NCBI RefSeq assembly: GCF_000423605.1
Contig: NZ_AUIH01000032.1
Location: forward strand, 1-49,831
Direction: 5' to 3'
Length of the DNA stretch: 49,831 nucleotides
Source: Saccharospirillum impatiens DSM 12546
GTDB taxonomy: Bacteria; Pseudomonadota; Gammaproteobacteria; Pseudomonadales; Natronospirillaceae
Below the pieces are notes generated by a model. The model searched no databases and was not told where the DNA came from. It saw only the letters and a program-made list of their open reading frames with translations. The translations under genes were made by a program, and so were the position numbers. Positions 25,549 through 35,322 of this stretch are shown in pieces (position 1 is the first letter of the stretch; the number at the start of each line of letters is the position of its first letter).

Positions 25549-28160
25549 GAGTCAGACCCTTGCAGGGTGACCAGTTGTTTGGGTGTTTCTGCATGACTGA
25601 AGTGACTGTGCGAAACGGCATCGGACAAGGCATACAGCGGGGTCAGTAACTGGTCGAGCAGGTTTTCCAGAGCAGCCTGTGCCTTGGTTGAGTTTTCCAG
25701 GTCAGTGAGCGAATCCAGGTCGACCAGATGCAAATGGCTGGTCGCCTGAATAATCAACCGGGTTTCCTGGCTGCGAAACGGGGTGGTTTCGGGGCGGGGT
25801 AGATGCTCGATCTGAGTTTCCAGTCGTTTGAGCATATAGCCAACCGAGCGAGGGTTGGTTTCATCAAACAGCAGCAAGTCCAGAATAGCCGCCGGATACA
25901 GCTGTGATCGATAGCGCCGGCGATAGACCGTTAAATTGTCGGTTGTGGCCAGCACGGTTTCCCACAGGTCTGTGCCGGGTCGGCTGGCGCTGATCATTGC
26001 CAGCTTCAACAGTTCCAGGCTGGCGATGCAGCGTTCGGTGATGCGACCGATGTCCATAAAACGCCAGCCGTAGTGGTGCGGCATGGTTTCATTACAGAGA
26101 CCAAAAAAAGCAGCCAATAGGGTGATGATGTCTTCGAGCTTGCGCTGGCCAGCGTTGGCTCCCTGAGTGCCTGGCAGGTCGCTGAATGTCTGGTGCAGGG
26201 TGTTGATGGTGCGCCAGGCGTCGTCTCCGAGGTGATCGCGCACGGCACGGCTGTTGCGCAGCATGGCGTGAAACATACTGGGCAGCGCTTCTTCTTCCGT
26301 GTTTTGAAACAGACCCAGCAGACTCTTGCGCAAGCACATAAATTGTTCGACTGCAGCCGGTTGCTCTCCCGCTATGGTGTCTGCCGGGTCGGTATCCGGG
26401 GCGAGGGATTCCGGTAGCTCCAGTTTCAGCGCGGTAAACAGGTCGGGTAGCAGAGTATCGACCAGTCGAAGCTGGCCTTCTTCGATCAGGCTGGTCAGTG
26501 ATTCACGCATCAGCCGGGAGCGATTATCCAGGCGTTCCCCGTAGCGACCGATCCAGAACAGACTTTCGGCCACCCGGCTCGGCAAATCCATGCCGTCACG
26601 GGTTACCAGAATGGGCCCTTTGGCACGCTGCAGCAGGCTGACATGGGGCTGAGCGACGGGCGAGAGCACCCAAATATCCTTGACGATTGCGCTTTCCATG
26701 ACCGGAGTGCCGGGGTCGGCGACCCAGGCCAATCCACCAGGCATGATGCGATGCTGACGAATGTCCGGCCCGGCGTTGCCTTCGCCGGGGTCCGCCAGAG
26801 CAAAAAACCGCAAACAGACGGGCTGCGGAGTCACCTTATTGTCTTTCAGGTTGTAACTTGGCGAGGAAGCTGGCTTTAACGGTTGTTCCGCCACATAAAG
26901 ATGGGGGGCCTGCAGGATCGACTGGCGCAAGCTTGCCTGTGCCTCGGGCGTCAGTGTTCCCGGGCTGATGGTTTGTGAAACATCGTTTACGGCCCGAATC
27001 TGCCAGGCGTTCAAGTCTTCCAGAACGGTGTTCATGTACCCCGGTGCACCGCACCAGAGAACGTCCCGGCCCGCCAGTTGCAATGGTTCACCGAGCAGGT
27101 ACTGGCACAGCCCTGGCAGAAAGGCGGCCAGGGCTGGGTGTTCCAAAACGCCAACGCCCAAACTGTTGGCTATCGCAACCTCACCGCGCCGGGCCGCTTG
27201 CAATAGCCCCGGGACGCCCAGCAGCGAATCGCCACGCAGTTCCAGCGGATCGCACCAGGGGTCGGTGACTTGCCGGACGATGACATCCACCGCTTTCAAG
27301 CCACCGAGCGTACGCATCGATACCTGGCCATCGCGTACCACCAGGTCACCGCCCTCGACCAGCGAAAAATTCATGTAATTGGCGAGCCAGGCATGTTCAA
27401 AATAGCCCGAGCTGCCGGGCCCGGGCGTAAACAGGACAATGTTCGGGTTTTCTCGCCGATGCGGTGCCAGTTCTGACAAACAACGATGGTAGGCCTGCAG
27501 AAAACCGGCAAGACGACTCAACGGGGCATCCCGATATAGGCGGGACAGGGCACGCGAGAGGATGATGCGGTTTTCCAGGGAATACCCGACGCCAGAGGCG
27601 GCCTGGGTCCAGTCACCGAGAACCCGCCATTCGCCCTGCTCATTGCGCATCACATCCATGCCCTGAAATATGACACGGGGGCGCTCGTACAGATTACCGC
27701 TGTCTGCAGCCGGAAACAGCCAGCCCGGGTGGGTGTAGACCAGTTCAGGGGGCAATATCCCGTCGCTTAGAACGCGGCGCTCTCCGTACAGGTCCGCCAC
27801 CAGGCATTCCAGCAACCGGGCACGCTGTTTGAGCCCCTGTTCCAGCATGGTCCAGCTTTGCGGGCTGATCACGTAGGGGATGGGGTCCAGTTGCCAGGAG
27901 CGCATCTTGCGCACGTCATCTTCATAGACGTTGAAGGTCACCCCGTTTTCATACAAGAGGTTCTGAGCTTCCAGGGTGCGCTGTTGCAAGCCGTCGAGGC
28001 CCAGCTCATCCAATTCCTCGACCAGGGGTTGCCAGCGCGCCCGAAACTGTCCTTCCCGGGTAACCAGGTCGTCGTATTGGTGAGTGCCCTGTGGCCTTGC
28101 CGCCTGGTAGTCGGTTAACAGCTGGTTCAACAAGGGACTTGGCTGGGCTGGATTGCGCAT
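25545..28160 (-). CDS. Circularly permuted ATP-grasp fused to alpha-E domain
   Basis: An 871-residue fusion. Residues about 60-500 are a circularly permuted ATP-grasp domain (for instance PGPGSSGYFEHAWLANYMN and LVEGGDLVVRDGQ), and residues about 525-850 an alpha-E domain (LPSRVAESLFWIGRYGERLD). The same two domains are encoded by separate genes at 32816-34267 and 34314-35285. Compared with that separate ATP-grasp, the segment equal to VVKPANESGGYGM is replaced by an unrelated sequence lacking the Lys and Gly loop, and the SQGGGSKD segment is also missing, so ligase activity may be lost or altered. It is first in a two-gene operon with the transglutaminase-like gene. Family assignment is firm; the reaction is unknown. 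Confidence 0.87.
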   Translation of the reverse strand: MRNPAQPSPLLNQLLTDYQAARPQGTHQYDDLVTREGQFRARWQPLVEELDELGLDGLQQRTLEAQNLLYENGVTFNVYEDDVRKMRSWQLDPIPYVISPQSWTMLEQGLKQRARLLECLVADLYGERRVLSDGILPPELVYTHPGWLFPAADSGNLYERPRVIFQGMDVMRNEQGEWRVLGDWTQAASGVGYSLENRIILSRALSRLYRDAPLSRLAGFLQAYHRCLSELAPHRRENPNIVLFTPGPGSSGYFEHAWLANYMNFSLVEGGDLVVRDGQVSMRTLGGLKAVDVIVRQVTDPWCDPLELRGDSLLGVPGLLQAARRGEVAIANSLGVGVLEHPALAAFLPGLCQYLLGEPLQLAGRDVLWCGAPGYMNTVLEDLNAWQIRAVNDVSQTISPGTLTPEAQASLRQSILQAPHLYVAEQPLKPASSPSYNLKDNKVTPQPVCLRFFALADPGEGNAGPDIRQHRIMPGGLAWVADPGTPVMESAIVKDIWVLSPVAQPHVSLLQRAKGPILVTRDGMDLPSRVAESLFWIGRYGERLDNRSRLMRESLTSLIEEGQLRLVDTLLPDLFTALKLELPESLAPDTDPADTIAGEQPAAVEQFMCLRKSLLGLFQNTEEEALPSMFHAMLRNSRAVRDHLGDDAWRTINTLHQTFSDLPGTQGANAGQRKLEDIITLLAAFFGLCNETMPHHYGWRFMDIGRITERCIASLELLKLAMISASRPGTDLWETVLATTDNLTVYRRRYRSQLYPAAILDLLLFDETNPRSVGYMLKRLETQIEHLPRPETTPFRSQETRLIIQATSHLHLVDLDSLTDLENSTKAQAALENLLDQLLTPLYALSDAVSHSHFSHAETPKQLVTLQGSDS

Positions 28161-28297
28161 GATCGGTTTTGGTCCGCCGGGCGATCGGGAAGATGTGAGT
28201 CGGGTTTACGGGGCGACGCTCCGAAACCGCTTGAGTCTGGGTGGTAAACGCTATATCAATGAATGATAAACCAACGGCACCCGACTGAGTACATTAT

Positions 28298-29383
28298 ATG
28301 CAATTGTTCCGGTGCGAATCCTGTGGCCATCGGGTGTATTTCGAGAATACCCAGTGCAATCAATGCGGAGCGGTTCTCGGCTTCGATCCCGATCACCTGA
28401 GCATGGCAGCTATCAGACCTCTGGGCGATGACCGCTGGCAGTCGGTGGCGACCGGCCAGCACAGTGACACCCTGTATCGCCAGTGCGGCAATTACAGTCG
28501 TCATGAAGTGTGTAATTGGCTGCTGCCAGACACGTCTCAGCAGGGTTTTTGCGTCGCCTGCCGACTCAATCAGACCATTCCCGACCTGAGTGTCGGTACC
28601 AACAAAACCCTCTGGGGCCGGCTTGAAGCCGAGAAACGTCGCCTGGTTTACAGTCTGTTGAAACTGAACTTGCCGCTCACGGCGAAAGCGGATGAACAGC
28701 AAGGTCTGGCCTTCCGGTTTCTGGCCGATACTGCGCCCCAGTTCAATGAAAGCGGACGGGTAATGACGGGCCATGAAGACGGCGTTATCACCTTGAACAT
28801 CGCTGAGGCCGACCCAGTAGCGCGCGAGGCAATGCGCAGCCAGATGGCGGAACCCTACCGCACCATGTTGGGGCACTTCCGGCACGAATCCGGGCATTAC
28901 TACTGGGATCGTCTGATCTGGAACAGCGCCTGGCTTGAGGAATTCAGGCAGTGTTTTGGCGACGAACGCCAGGATTATGGACTGGCACTGGAGGCACTGT
29001 ACAGTCAGGGCCCGGCGGCAAACTGGCAGGATAACCACGTCAGCGCCTACGCCAGTGCTCACCCCTGGGAAGACTGGGCCGAGACCTGGGCGCATTATCT
29101 GCACATGACAGACACTCTTGAAACCGCTTATCAGTTCGGGCTAAGCCTGCACCCCAGGGTGACCGAAGACTCTGACAAGAACATCGAACAGCACTTCAAT
29201 CCTTATTTTGATACCCGGATCGACAGCCTATTGGAGCACTGGCTGCCACTGACCTATGCTTTGAACAGCCTGAACAGAAGCATGGGGCATGGCGATCTGT
29301 ATCCGTTCGTGCTCTCACCCGGTGCGGTGCGCAAGCTTGGTTTGGTGCACGATGTTATTCACGGTGCGCCGCTGGTGGCGTAG
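28298..29383 (+). CDS. Putative zinc-binding metallopeptidase
   Basis: A 361-residue protein. It begins with a zinc ribbon, CESCGHRVYFENTQCNQCG, using four cysteines (residues 6, 9, 20 and 23). The central region carries the zincin motif HFRHESGHYYWDRL (HExxH with a further Asp), and HPWEDWAETWAHYLH downstream provides likely third-ligand residues. This is the COG4307-type family, usually found with ATP-grasp and alpha-E genes. A peptidase acting on a peptide made by that cluster is the simplest guess, but no substrate is known. It is the first gene of the plus-strand operon; 40 bp separate it from the DUF2126 gene. No strong ribosome-binding site is seen, but the start is fixed by the ribbon. 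Confidence 0.85.
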   Translation: MQLFRCESCGHRVYFENTQCNQCGAVLGFDPDHLSMAAIRPLGDDRWQSVATGQHSDTLYRQCGNYSRHEVCNWLLPDTSQQGFCVACRLNQTIPDLSVGTNKTLWGRLEAEKRRLVYSLLKLNLPLTAKADEQQGLAFRFLADTAPQFNESGRVMTGHEDGVITLNIAEADPVAREAMRSQMAEPYRTMLGHFRHESGHYYWDRLIWNSAWLEEFRQCFGDERQDYGLALEALYSQGPAANWQDNHVSAYASAHPWEDWAETWAHYLHMTDTLETAYQFGLSLHPRVTEDSDKNIEQHFNPYFDTRIDSLLEHWLPLTYALNSLNRSMGHGDLYPFVLSPGAVRKLGLVHDVIHGAPLVA

Positions 29384-29423
29384 CAATTGCTTTAACAAAC
29401 TCATACCCACAAGGATTGGAATC

Positions 29424-32400
29424 ATGACCCTTCGCGTTGCGCTCAAGCATTCCACCCGCTACGCCTTTGACCGGTCTGTTGCGCTCAGTCCGCATCTGAT
29501 CCGGCTAAAGCCTGCGCCGCATTGCCGGACGCCGATTGATGCCTACTCGCTGAACATAAGCGGTGGACCCCACTTTATCAACTGGCAGCAAGACCCGTTT
29601 GGCAATCACATGGCCCGTGTTGTATTCCCCGAGAAAGTTCGCTTTTTGCAGGTGGATGTTGAGCTCATTGTGCCGATGACGGTGATCAACCCTTTCGACT
29701 TTTTTCTGGAAGAGTACGCCGAGCAGTTTCCCTTTACTTACCCGGCCGCCTTGAAAAAAGAACTGACGCCTTACTTCGAAGTCACTGAAAATGGCCCCCT
29801 GCTGACACAATGGCTGGCCGGTGTCGCCGCCGACAAACGACCCACCGCTGATTTTCTGGTGAGCATTAACCAGCGCCTGCAACAGGATATTGAGTACCTG
29901 GTTCGAATGGAGCCGGGGGTGCAGAGTTCAGAAGTAACCCTGGATTTAAAGCGTGGATCATGCCGGGACTCTTCCTGGTTGTTGGTGCAGATCTTCCGGC
30001 ATCTGGGGCTCGCTGCACGCTTTGTCTCCGGTTATCTGATCCAACTGACGGCCGACCAGAAAGCGCTCGATGGTCCCTCAGGCACTGAAGTTGATTTTAC
30101 CGATCTGCATGCCTGGGCCGAAGTATTCATTCCCGGCGCGGGTTGGATTGGCCTCGACCCGACCTCGGGACTGTTTGCCGGGGAAGGTCATATTCCGCTG
30201 GCGGCAGCACCGGAGCCGACCAGCGCCGCGCCGATTTCAGGAACCAGTGACAAGAGCGACGTCGATTTTCATTTTTCGATGAGTGTGACGCGCATACACG
30301 AAGATCCCAGAGTGACCCGGCCTTACAGCGAGGAACAATGGCAGAGCATTCTGACGCTGGGTGATCAGGTCGATGACCAGTTGAATGCCCAGGATCTGCG
30401 TTTGACCATGGGCGGTGAGCCTACCTTTGTGTCCGTCGATGATATGGACGCGCCAGAGTGGACCATCGCGGCACTCGGTGACAACAAGCGGCGCTTGTCT
30501 GAAACCTTGCTGCACAAGCTCCGTGCCGAGTTCGCACCGGGCAGCCTGGTGCATTACCAGCAGGGCAAGTGGTACCCCGGTGAGCCATTGCCGCGCTGGG
30601 CACTGGCCTGTTACTGGCGTAAAGACGGAAAGGCGCTCTGGCTCAATGAACGTTTGCTGAGTACCTTCGATGAAGCGGCAACCGGGGGTGAAAAAAGCAA
30701 GCGCAAGCCCGTCACAATAGAGACTGCTCAGGCTTTTGCTGCACTGGTTGCCAATCGCCTCGGGGTGCGCGACCGCTTTTTGATTCCGGGTTATGAAGAC
30801 GCCTACCATTATTTGATGCAGGAAGCAGAGCAACCGTCGGATGTCGATCTGAGCACGGAAAACCTGAAAGACAGCGATAATCGCCGTCGACTGATCCGCT
30901 TGTTGCAACGGGGGCTGGATGACATTACCGGCTACGTATTGCCGCTTGGCCGCGATGTGCGACGCGATCGCTGGCAGTCGAGCGAATGGCCGTTGCGCCG
31001 GGAGGCGCTCTATCTGATTCCGGGTGACTCGCCCATGGGCTTGCGTCTGCCGCTAGAGAGCCTGCCAGAAGCCAATCGCGCAGAGGAACACCAGCCACCC
31101 AGTGCCTTCGAACTGCGCCAGCCCCTGGCGGATATTCACGGCGAAGTGGCTGCACGCTATACCGAGTGGCAGGCGCAAAACCCGTCGCATCATCCGGTCA
31201 GCGAGCAACGGCTTGATCAGCCACCGGCGGACCGGTCTGACAATATCATTCACACGGCACTGTGCATTGAACCGAGAGACGACACCTTGTTCGTCTTTAT
31301 GCCGCCCGTCGACAAACTAGAGCACTACATTGACTTGCTCGCCAGCGTTGAACAGTCGGCGGCCGAGCTCAATATTTCCGTGGGCATTGAAGGCTATCCG
31401 CCGCCGTCAGACCCGCGCCTTGAGAAATTCATGATCACCCCGGACCCGGGCGTGATTGAAGTCAACATCATGCCGGCCAGCAACTGGCCCGATGTCGTGC
31501 GCGTTACCGAAACCATTTACGAAGCAGCCCGTCAAAGCAGACTGGGGGCCGATAAGTTTATGCTTGACGGCCGCCATACCGGCACCGGTGGAGGCAACCA
31601 CGTCACCCTGGGCGGGGCCACGCCGACCGACTCGCCGTTCCTGCGCCGGCCCGATCTGCTCGCCAGTATGATTACCTACTGGCAGCATCATCCGGCACTG
31701 TCTTATCTGTTTACTGGCATGTTTATGGGCCCGACCAGTCAGGCACCGCGCATCGATGAGGCCCGGCACGAAGCCTTGTATGAACTGGAAGTTGCCTTGC
31801 AGCAGATGCCGCCGGGCGAAGTGCCACAGCCCTGGCTGGTGGACCGCCTGTTGCGTAATCTATTGACCGACATCACCGGTAATACGCACCGCGCTGAATT
31901 CTGCATCGATAAACTGTACTCGCCAGACAGTGCCACCGGCCGACTAGGCCTGGTTGAATTGCGCGGCTTCGAGATGCCGCCGCACGCGCGCATGAGTGTG
32001 ATGCAGCAGTTGCTGATTCGTGCGCTGGTCGCCCGTTTTGCGGCCGACCCTTACCGCAAGCCACTGGTCAGGTGGGGCACGGCGCTGCACGATCGCTGGT
32101 TACTGCCGCACTATTTATGGGCCGACATGCTCGACATTCTCAGCGACCTGCGTGACCACGGTTTCGATTTTGATCCGGACTGGCTGGCGCCGTTTCTGGA
32201 ATTTCGTTTTCCGCATTACGGTCAGGTGCAATACGATCAGATTACGCTGGAATTGCGCCAGGCCATCGAGCCCTGGAATGTGCTCGGAGAAGAAGTCAGT
32301 GGCGGCGGTACCGCACGTTATGTCGACTCTTCGGTAGAGCGGTTGCAGGTCAAGGTTAGCGGCATGATACCCGAGCGACACGTGTTGACCTGCAATGGCC

Positions 32401-32789
32401 GACCCGTGCCATTGCACACGACTGGAACTCAGGGAGAAGCCGTCGCTGGCGTGCGTTTCCGGGCCTGGCAGCCACCTTCGGCACTGCACCCGATGATTCC
32501 AGTCCACGCACCGCTGGTGTTCGACATTGTGGATACCTGGAACGACCGCTCGCTGGGCGGTTGCACCTACCATGTGTCCCATCCGGCGGGCCGGAATTAC
32601 GAACACTTCCCGGTCAATGCCAACGAAGCCGAAGCGCGTAGACTGGCCAGATTCTGGTCCCACGGCCATACACAGGGACCCTTGCCGGTGAGTACCGCAG
32701 TACCGCGCGGCGAATACCCTCATACCCTGGATATGCGTTTTGATCACCATCGCGAATCGGCGTTCCGTTCGAAGCTATCGGGTAACTGA
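29424..32789 (+). CDS. Transglutaminase/DUF2126 protein
   Basis: About 1121 residues from ATG 29424, which has AAGGA eight bases upstream; the reading frame stays open 135 bases further up, overlapping the peptidase gene, but that extension is out of family. Residues about 1-85 are a transglutaminase N-terminal domain, about 140-250 a transglutaminase core with C180 (GSCRDSSWL), H229 (DLHAWAEVF) and D245 (LDPTSG) all present. Residues about 320-1120 are DUF2126, which includes a glutamine-synthetase-like stretch in other analyses. Such proteins occur mainly beside ATP-grasp and alpha-E genes. A cytoplasmic enzyme that makes or trims amide bonds is inferred; no reaction has been shown. The ATP-grasp gene follows 26 bp later. 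Confidence 0.87.
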   Translation: MTLRVALKHSTRYAFDRSVALSPHLIRLKPAPHCRTPIDAYSLNISGGPHFINWQQDPFGNHMARVVFPEKVRFLQVDVELIVPMTVINPFDFFLEEYAEQFPFTYPAALKKELTPYFEVTENGPLLTQWLAGVAADKRPTADFLVSINQRLQQDIEYLVRMEPGVQSSEVTLDLKRGSCRDSSWLLVQIFRHLGLAARFVSGYLIQLTADQKALDGPSGTEVDFTDLHAWAEVFIPGAGWIGLDPTSGLFAGEGHIPLAAAPEPTSAAPISGTSDKSDVDFHFSMSVTRIHEDPRVTRPYSEEQWQSILTLGDQVDDQLNAQDLRLTMGGEPTFVSVDDMDAPEWTIAALGDNKRRLSETLLHKLRAEFAPGSLVHYQQGKWYPGEPLPRWALACYWRKDGKALWLNERLLSTFDEAATGGEKSKRKPVTIETAQAFAALVANRLGVRDRFLIPGYEDAYHYLMQEAEQPSDVDLSTENLKDSDNRRRLIRLLQRGLDDITGYVLPLGRDVRRDRWQSSEWPLRREALYLIPGDSPMGLRLPLESLPEANRAEEHQPPSAFELRQPLADIHGEVAARYTEWQAQNPSHHPVSEQRLDQPPADRSDNIIHTALCIEPRDDTLFVFMPPVDKLEHYIDLLASVEQSAAELNISVGIEGYPPPSDPRLEKFMITPDPGVIEVNIMPASNWPDVVRVTETIYEAARQSRLGADKFMLDGRHTGTGGGNHVTLGGATPTDSPFLRRPDLLASMITYWQHHPALSYLFTGMFMGPTSQAPRIDEARHEALYELEVALQQMPPGEVPQPWLVDRLLRNLLTDITGNTHRAEFCIDKLYSPDSATGRLGLVELRGFEMPPHARMSVMQQLLIRALVARFAADPYRKPLVRWGTALHDRWLLPHYLWADMLDILSDLRDHGFDFDPDWLAPFLEFRFPHYGQVQYDQITLELRQAIEPWNVLGEEVSGGGTARYVDSSVERLQVKVSGMIPERHVLTCNGRPVPLHTTGTQGEAVAGVRFRAWQPPSALHPMIPVHAPLVFDIVDTWNDRSLGGCTYHVSHPAGRNYEHFPVNANEAEARRLARFWSHGHTQGPLPVSTAVPRGEYPHTLDMRFDHHRESAFRSKLSGN

Positions 32790-32815
32790 TACGGCGTGTA
32801 TAGGAGACACAGTCA

Positions 32816-34267
32816 ATGAGTAAAATAAATTGGTCGGAATACGCCTGCAAAGGGTTTTACGATGAACTGATTGCCCAGCCTGGCGTGCCGCATCCCGCTG
32901 CGAAAATGCTGTGCGATTACCTGGCCGAGCTTGGTGGCCGGGAACTGGCGGAATTGAAAAATGCCTCTGAAGTGGCCATTCAGGTGATGGGTATTACCTT
33001 TACGGTCTATTCGGAAGGCAACATGATTGATCGGGCCTGGCCGTTTGATATCGTCCCGCGCATTATCCCGCTGGACGAATGGCAGCGCACCGAAGCAGGT
33101 TTGAAGCAACGTGTCGAAGCGTTGAATATGTTCATCAACGATTTGTATCACGATCAGAAAATCATCAAAGACAAGGTTTTTCCGGCCGAGGTGCTGGCGC
33201 ATTCAGCCAATTTCCGCAAGCAATGCGTAGGCATCAACCCGCCCAACAATATCTGGGCTCATATCTGTGGATCAGACCTGGTGCGCGACAAGGACGGCAC
33301 GCTCTATGTGCTGGAAGATAACCTGCGGGTGCCTTCCGGTGTGTCTTACATGCTGGAAAACCGTAACGTCACCAAGCGCATTCTGCCCGAGCTGTTTGCA
33401 ACGGGTAAAATTCAGCCGGTAGACGACTACACCGGCCAACTCTACGACATGCTCGCGTCGATGTCGCCGCGCCCGGGGGATGATCCGCAAATCGTCATCC
33501 TGACGCCGGGTATTTATAACTCTGCTTATTTCGAACATTCCTATCTCGCCCAGCAAATGGGTGTGGAGTTGGTCGAAGGCTCAGATTTAGTGGTCGATGA
33601 TAACGATGTGGTTCACATGCTGACGGTTAACGGCCTGAAGCGGGTGGACGTCATATACCGACGCGTCGACGATTTGTTTCTGGATCCGGAGGTTTTTCAC
33701 CCGGATTCTGCCCTGGGTGTGCCCGGCCTGATGCGTGCCTGGCGCAGTGGCAAGGTGGCGCTGGTTAATGCTCCGGGTGCCGGCGTTGCTGACGACAAGG
33801 TTGTCTATGCCTTTGTGCCGGAGATCATTCGGTATTATCTCGATCAGGAACCCTTGCTGGCTAACGTGCCAAGCTATCTGTGCATGCGCGAGGATGACCG
33901 TCGCTATGTGCTCGATCACTTGCATGAGCTGGTGGTCAAGCCCGCCAACGAATCGGGTGGCTATGGTATGTTGGTCGGCCCGCATTCGACCAAAAAGGAA
34001 CGCGATACCTTTGCCAAATTAATTGAAGCCAACCCGCGAAATTACATGGCACAACCGACGCTGAAATTGTCGACCACGCCAACGCTGATTGACGATCAGC
34101 TGGAACCCCGGCATGTGGACCTGCGCCCCTTTATTTTGTCGGGCAAGGACAGTACCTATGTGACCACCGGTGGTTTGACACGGGTCGCGCTGACCAGGGG
34201 GTCACTGGTGGTTAACTCGTCTCAGGGTGGCGGCAGTAAAGACACCTGGATTGTGGATTTGAACTGA
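32816..34267 (+). CDS. Circularly permuted ATP-grasp protein, stand-alone
   Basis: A 483-residue ATP-grasp protein of the circularly permuted type 2 class (DUF404/DUF407, COG2308). Recognisable segments are NNIWAHICGSDLVRDKDG, VLEDNLRVPSGVSYMLENR, LTPGIYNSAYFEHSYLAQQ, VVKPANESGGYGMLVGP (Lys and Gly-rich loop for ATP) and NSSQGGGSKDTWIVD. Known ATP-grasp ligases activate a carboxylate with ATP and join it to an amine, so an amide-bond-forming ligase is likely. The next gene, 46 bp on, is its usual alpha-E partner, and TAGGAG precedes its ATG. The paralogous fused protein on the minus strand lacks the Lys/Gly loop seen here, so this copy is the better candidate for activity. Confidence 0.92.
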   Translation: MSKINWSEYACKGFYDELIAQPGVPHPAAKMLCDYLAELGGRELAELKNASEVAIQVMGITFTVYSEGNMIDRAWPFDIVPRIIPLDEWQRTEAGLKQRVEALNMFINDLYHDQKIIKDKVFPAEVLAHSANFRKQCVGINPPNNIWAHICGSDLVRDKDGTLYVLEDNLRVPSGVSYMLENRNVTKRILPELFATGKIQPVDDYTGQLYDMLASMSPRPGDDPQIVILTPGIYNSAYFEHSYLAQQMGVELVEGSDLVVDDNDVVHMLTVNGLKRVDVIYRRVDDLFLDPEVFHPDSALGVPGLMRAWRSGKVALVNAPGAGVADDKVVYAFVPEIIRYYLDQEPLLANVPSYLCMREDDRRYVLDHLHELVVKPANESGGYGMLVGPHSTKKERDTFAKLIEANPRNYMAQPTLKLSTTPTLIDDQLEPRHVDLRPFILSGKDSTYVTTGGLTRVALTRGSLVVNSSQGGGSKDTWIVDLN

Positions 34268-34313
34268 TGTGTCCCGATGCCTATAGAGGCCAGGGACCAA
34301 AGCGAGGTGAATC

Positions 34314-35285
34314 ATGCTTTCTCGTGTAGCTGAAAATATCTATTGGCTGGCTCGCTATCTTGAGCGTGCAGAAGACACGGCGCGACTGATCAACGTGACC
34401 AGTAATCTGTTGCTCGACTTTCCGAGGACTACCCGGCTGGACTGGGACTCACTGGTGACCATCACCGGTGCCGAAGCACTCTTTGATGAGCATTATGAAA
34501 CACGCAACGCTGACAATGTCCTGAATTTTTTATGCGTCGATCTGAATTACTCGGGGTCGATTATTTCGTCTCTGGAGTCGGCTCGTGAGAACCTGCGTAC
34601 GACGCGCGACATTATGCCGCGCGAAGTCTGGGAGGAGTTGAATACGCTCTACCTGGATACGCTGAAACAGGTCGAGGCGGGTATCACCTCGCGCAAGCGC
34701 GATGCCTTTATGAAACGGGTGATACGCAGCTGCCAGGCCATTAATGGTCTGATCGAAGGCTCTTTGAGTCACACCCAGGTGCATACGTTTCTGATGCTTG
34801 GTCGCAATCTGGAGCGCGCCGATATGACCACCCGCATCATTGATGTGCGCTCAGCCAACTTGCTGCCGCGCAGCCCGGATGACCTGACGCCGTTTGAGAA
34901 TTTGCAGTGGATGAGTGTGTTGAAGTCCTTAACTGGTTATCAGATGTACCGCCAGCAGGTACGCTTGCGAGTGCGGGGGCCAGATGTGTTGCGTTTTCTG
35001 CTGCAGGACGAGTTTTTTCCACGGGCGGTGGCCAGTTGCCTTGGTCAGTTATCCTTTGAGTTGGAGGATCTGCCCCGCCACGAGGAGGTGCAGGCACAGG
35101 TGGATGATTTGCTGCCGCGTCTGGTCAATGCCAATATGGAGAAGATGGCACACACGCCGGACTTGCTGCATGACTTCGTCGACGACCTGCAAATTTCGTT
35201 CAATGAGTTGCACGAGGCCATTGCAGATCACTATTTCAGCGGCGAGTACCGTGGGCAATCCCAGAGCCAGTCAAGCGTTGCCTGA
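34314..35285 (+). CDS. Alpha-E domain protein, stand-alone
   Basis: A 323-residue all-helical protein of the alpha-E (DUF403, COG2307) family. The start LSRVAENIYWLARYLERAED is the classic family signature, and the rest keeps its helical pattern with conserved Glu and Arg residues. Function is unproven; the family is nearly always found next to or fused with circularly permuted ATP-grasp proteins and is thought to act with them. It is the last gene of the four-gene plus-strand operon. GCGAGGTG precedes the ATG. Repeat copy B follows it. The related proteasome-like Anbu peptidase often seen in such operons is not present here. Confidence 0.92.
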   Translation: MLSRVAENIYWLARYLERAEDTARLINVTSNLLLDFPRTTRLDWDSLVTITGAEALFDEHYETRNADNVLNFLCVDLNYSGSIISSLESARENLRTTRDIMPREVWEELNTLYLDTLKQVEAGITSRKRDAFMKRVIRSCQAINGLIEGSLSHTQVHTFLMLGRNLERADMTTRIIDVRSANLLPRSPDDLTPFENLQWMSVLKSLTGYQMYRQQVRLRVRGPDVLRFLLQDEFFPRAVASCLGQLSFELEDLPRHEEVQAQVDDLLPRLVNANMEKMAHTPDLLHDFVDDLQISFNELHEAIADHYFSGEYRGQSQSQSSVA

Positions 35286-35322
35286 GTGGCTTACGTTGGG
35301 TTGGCCTTTTAGCCAGTAGTGC

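Noticed and set aside
29289-29423. Upstream extension of the DUF2126 reading frame
   Set aside because: It overlaps the peptidase gene; ATG 29424 has a good ribosome-binding site and gives the family N-terminus.
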